Source of the DNA: Paenibacillus guangzhouensis
Lineage (GTDB): Bacteria > Bacillota > Bacilli > Paenibacillales > Paenibacillaceae
DNA: 64,000 bases
Direction of reading: 5' to 3'
Assembly: GCF_009363075.1 (NCBI RefSeq)
Contig: NZ_CP045293.1
Span: 6,433,006-6,497,005, forward strand
Shown here one piece after another: positions 62,230 to 64,000 of the stretch (its first letter is position 1; each line of letters starts with the position of its first letter). The translations under genes were made by a program, and so were the position numbers. A model generated the notes under the pieces. It was not told the origin of the DNA. It saw nothing but the letters and a program-made list of their open reading frames with translations, and did not search any database.

Positions 62230-63192
62230 TTGGAACATCGAACCGCCGTTGATCCACACCCGCAAGCAAATAAGCACGCAGCGAAGAAGCTTCGGAACAT
62301 TCACCATTTGTCACCGTTCTGGAATGCTATAGCACATCTTGGGATCGGATTATTTTCACTCGCTTGCGTCTATCCGTTTTTGTTCGTAGTCGTGCTATCC
62401 TTCACGGATGAGACGGCGTTAGCAAAGAATGGGTATTCCATTATTCCGGAGAAGTGGTCCGTCGATGCTTACACTTACCTGTTCAAAACAGGCGATCAGC
62501 TGCTTCGATCCTACGGGGTCACGCTGTTCATCACCGTCGTAGGAACGCTGCTCACTCTGATCATCGTGTCCTTATATGCGTATGCGATTTCCCGCAGTTA
62601 CTTTCATTTTCGAGGTTTTTTCTCCTTCGTTGCCTTCTTCACGATGCTGTTCGGGGGCGGGTTAGTCCCATCTTATATCGTCGTGACGCAGGTGCTGCAT
62701 TTGAAGGATACGATGTGGGCGTTAATTCTCCCGATGTGCGTCAGTGCATTCTCGATCTTGATTATGCGAACCTTCTTCAAGACGATGGTGCCTGATGCCA
62801 TTATCGAATCGGGCAAAATTGACGGTGCAGGCGAATTCCGCGTCTTCCTGTACCTGGTGTTACCGATTTCTCTGCCGGGCCTAGCAACGATTGGATTGTT
62901 CGCAGCCCTTGGATATTGGAACGACTGGTTCAACGCGCTGCTCTATATTGACGATGCAAGATTGCTGCCGTTGCAATCCTTACTGATGAAGGTAGAGACG
63001 AATATCCAATTTATTCTCCAAAATGCGGGATTGGCAGGTGCAGGGGACCGAACCGATATGGTTCGAACGTTGCCGGCCGAGACGACACGGATGGCGATGG
63101 TTGTGCTGGCTACCGTGCCGATCATATTCGCATATCCTTTCTTCCAGCGTTATTTCGTGCAAGGTTTGACGATTGGCGCGGTGAAGGAATAG
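62230..63192 (+). CDS. Sugar ABC transporter permease (YtcP/LplC type)
   Basis: A 320-aa membrane protein with six transmembrane helices. The segments LACVYPFLFVVVLSF, GGGLVPSYIVVTQ, and the EAA-type loop AIIESGKIDGAGEFRVF (about 195) match the YtcP/LplC class. The TTG at 62230 is chosen because GAGAGGGGG lies nine bases upstream; the GTG at 62194 has no site. The cytoplasmic N-terminus is longer than usual (about 35 residues, His/Lys-rich). It pairs with the LplB-type permease. Confidence 0.93.
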   Translation: MEHRTAVDPHPQANKHAAKKLRNIHHLSPFWNAIAHLGIGLFSLACVYPFLFVVVLSFTDETALAKNGYSIIPEKWSVDAYTYLFKTGDQLLRSYGVTLFITVVGTLLTLIIVSLYAYAISRSYFHFRGFFSFVAFFTMLFGGGLVPSYIVVTQVLHLKDTMWALILPMCVSAFSILIMRTFFKTMVPDAIIESGKIDGAGEFRVFLYLVLPISLPGLATIGLFAALGYWNDWFNALLYIDDARLLPLQSLLMKVETNIQFILQNAGLAGAGDRTDMVRTLPAETTRMAMVVLATVPIIFAYPFFQRYFVQGLTIGAVKE

Positions 63193-63282
63193 CGCCGAAG
63201 GGATATACGTTGAACGAATATCATTATAGCGGCTAAGGAACGAAGAGGAAGCTTGAGCTTGGAGGAGTGATAACGTTCGCCT

Positions 63283-63333
63283 TTGTTGTCGGATTTCCTC
63301 TATAACTTAATCATTCAAGAAATCCGACAACAA
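63283..63333 (+). repeat. Perfect intercistronic inverted repeat before the binding-protein gene
   Basis: TTGTTGTCGGATTTC (63283-63297) and GAAATCCGACAACAA (63319-63333) form a perfect 15-bp stem with a 21-base loop; outer AGCTTGG/CCAAGCT pairs extend it. No T-run follows. It separates the permease and lipoprotein genes and may protect or limit the message. Confidence 0.75.
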
Positions 63334-63444
63334 CAGCGACCGGAAGGCCAAGCTTTCTCGTAGTGACTGCTAGCAGGTACCAAGCCATCTGTTCGTTCAA
63401 TCTATATACAGGTATAACTCAAAATAAAAGGGAGGAAGACAGAG

Positions 63445-64000
63445 ATGAGAAAAAGTGTACTACTCGTATTGACCTTCATCATGCTTGCTTCAGTTGCGCT
63501 TGCAGGCTGCGGCAGCAGCAAGGATGCCAAACCCAGCGAGGGAACGAAAGACACAGGAACGACCGATACGCAGCAAACGACGCAAGAGAAGAAAGCTGAT
63601 CCAGTGACGCTGTTATGGTATACCATTGGCGGTCCGCAGAAAGACCAAGATAAAGTACTTACTGAGGTTAATAAATATTTGCAAGAGAAAATCAACGTGA
63701 AGCTGGATATGAAAGTTATCGATTGGGGCGACTATTCGCAGAAAATGCAAGTTATCGCCGCTTCGGGTGAGCCGTTCGATATCGCGTTCACGAGTTCATG
63801 GGCCTTCAACTATGTGGAGGGGGCACGAAAAGGCTATTTCCTAGAGTTGGATGACTTGATCAACCAACATGGCCAAGGCATCAAGGAAGTGCTGAACCCG
63901 GCGTTCCTCGAAGGTTCTAAGGTCAACGGCCATAACTATGCGATTCCAACGAATAAAGAGCTTCCGGCACAAGCCGTGTGGCGGTTCAACAAGAACCTGG
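63445..64000 (+). CDS. Sugar ABC transporter substrate-binding lipoprotein (3' partial)
   Basis: The first 185 residues of a binding protein, cut by the window end. Signal peptide with lipobox LAGC and lipidated Cys22, then an Asp/Thr/Gln-rich linker. The mature part has VTLLWYTIGGPQKDQDKV, a family start for LipO/DUF3502-type binders, and FDIAFTSSWAFNY. It follows LplB/YtcP-type permeases and has GGGAGGAAG nine bases upstream. It likely binds an oligosaccharide. The full domain layout cannot be seen. Confidence 0.9.
   Translation, partial: MRKSVLLVLTFIMLASVALAGCGSSKDAKPSEGTKDTGTTDTQQTTQEKKADPVTLLWYTIGGPQKDQDKVLTEVNKYLQEKINVKLDMKVIDWGDYSQKMQVIAASGEPFDIAFTSSWAFNYVEGARKGYFLELDDLINQHGQGIKEVLNPAFLEGSKVNGHNYAIPTNKELPAQAVWRFNKNL

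Overview
The window looks like a chromosomal segment of a Paenibacillus-type member of the Bacillales. Supporting signs are many secreted proteins ending in triple S-layer homology (SLH) domains, YesM/YesN-type sugar-responsive two-component systems beside LplB/YtcP-type ABC importers, strong Gram-positive Shine-Dalgarno sequences with frequent TTG and GTG starts, CcpA-like cre sites, a spore-surface-type protein, and short housekeeping operons each closed by an intrinsic terminator. No rRNA, tRNA, CRISPR array, transposase or phage gene was seen. The first gene is cut by the left edge and the last gene by the right edge.

Layout. 0-8.9 kb: a cut alpha/beta-hydrolase, an XRE regulator, a small helical protein, a ferritin behind a Fur-like box, an AT-rich ABC exporter between two look-alike terminators, a half-size DMT protein, a YgjP-like metallopeptidase, a DUF1801 protein and two secreted proteins of unknown role. 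8.9-12.7 kb: a MerR-methyltransferase fusion with a textbook MerR promoter, overlapping a Nudix protein with an extra C-terminal domain, then a spore-surface-type protein, an acetyltransferase and a small protein. 13-15.6 kb: a secreted DUF4855 protein broken by one frameshift. 15.8-19.6 kb: a compact, partly overlapping five-gene set of a one-TM protein, ApbE flavinyltransferase, a four-histidine heme membrane protein and an OmpR/HK pair, probably a flavin- and heme-based redox module. 19.7-27.3 kb: an acyltransferase, an AraC regulator and a sugar ABC importer followed by two Gfo/Idh-type oxidoreductases.

27.4-41 kb: two giant SLH-anchored proteins carrying metallophosphoesterase domains (2012 and 1691 aa), on opposite strands, with four or five small genes (DinB, APH-type kinase, HEAT protein, small basic protein) between them. 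41.4-46.2 kb: a YraQ-type permease with its TIGR03943 partner, which has sixteen consecutive histidines, then a MATE exporter and an AlkD-like repair protein. 46.6-51.2 kb: an SLH-anchored GH18 chitinase-like enzyme and an AT-rich membrane protein. 51.3-57.2 kb: an MFS exporter and ArsR regulator divergent from a nirB-nirD-nirC assimilatory or dissimilatory nitrite operon that has an Fnr-type site at the right distance. 57.2-64 kb: intergenic repeats including a 46-bp tandem array, a YesN/YesM pair, and a divergent lplB/ytcP-type importer with its lipoprotein cut by the window end.

Together the genes describe a spore-forming, polymer-degrading soil or plant-associated bacterium. It displays large enzymes on its S-layer, takes up sugars through CcpA- and YesMN-controlled importers, and can use nitrite under low oxygen. 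The best candidates for something undescribed are the apbE redox module (15.8-19.6 kb), the MerR-methyltransferase/Nudix fusion pair (8.9-11.2 kb), and the paired giant surface phosphoesterases (27.5-41 kb). All functions are read from sequence motifs; no database search was possible.
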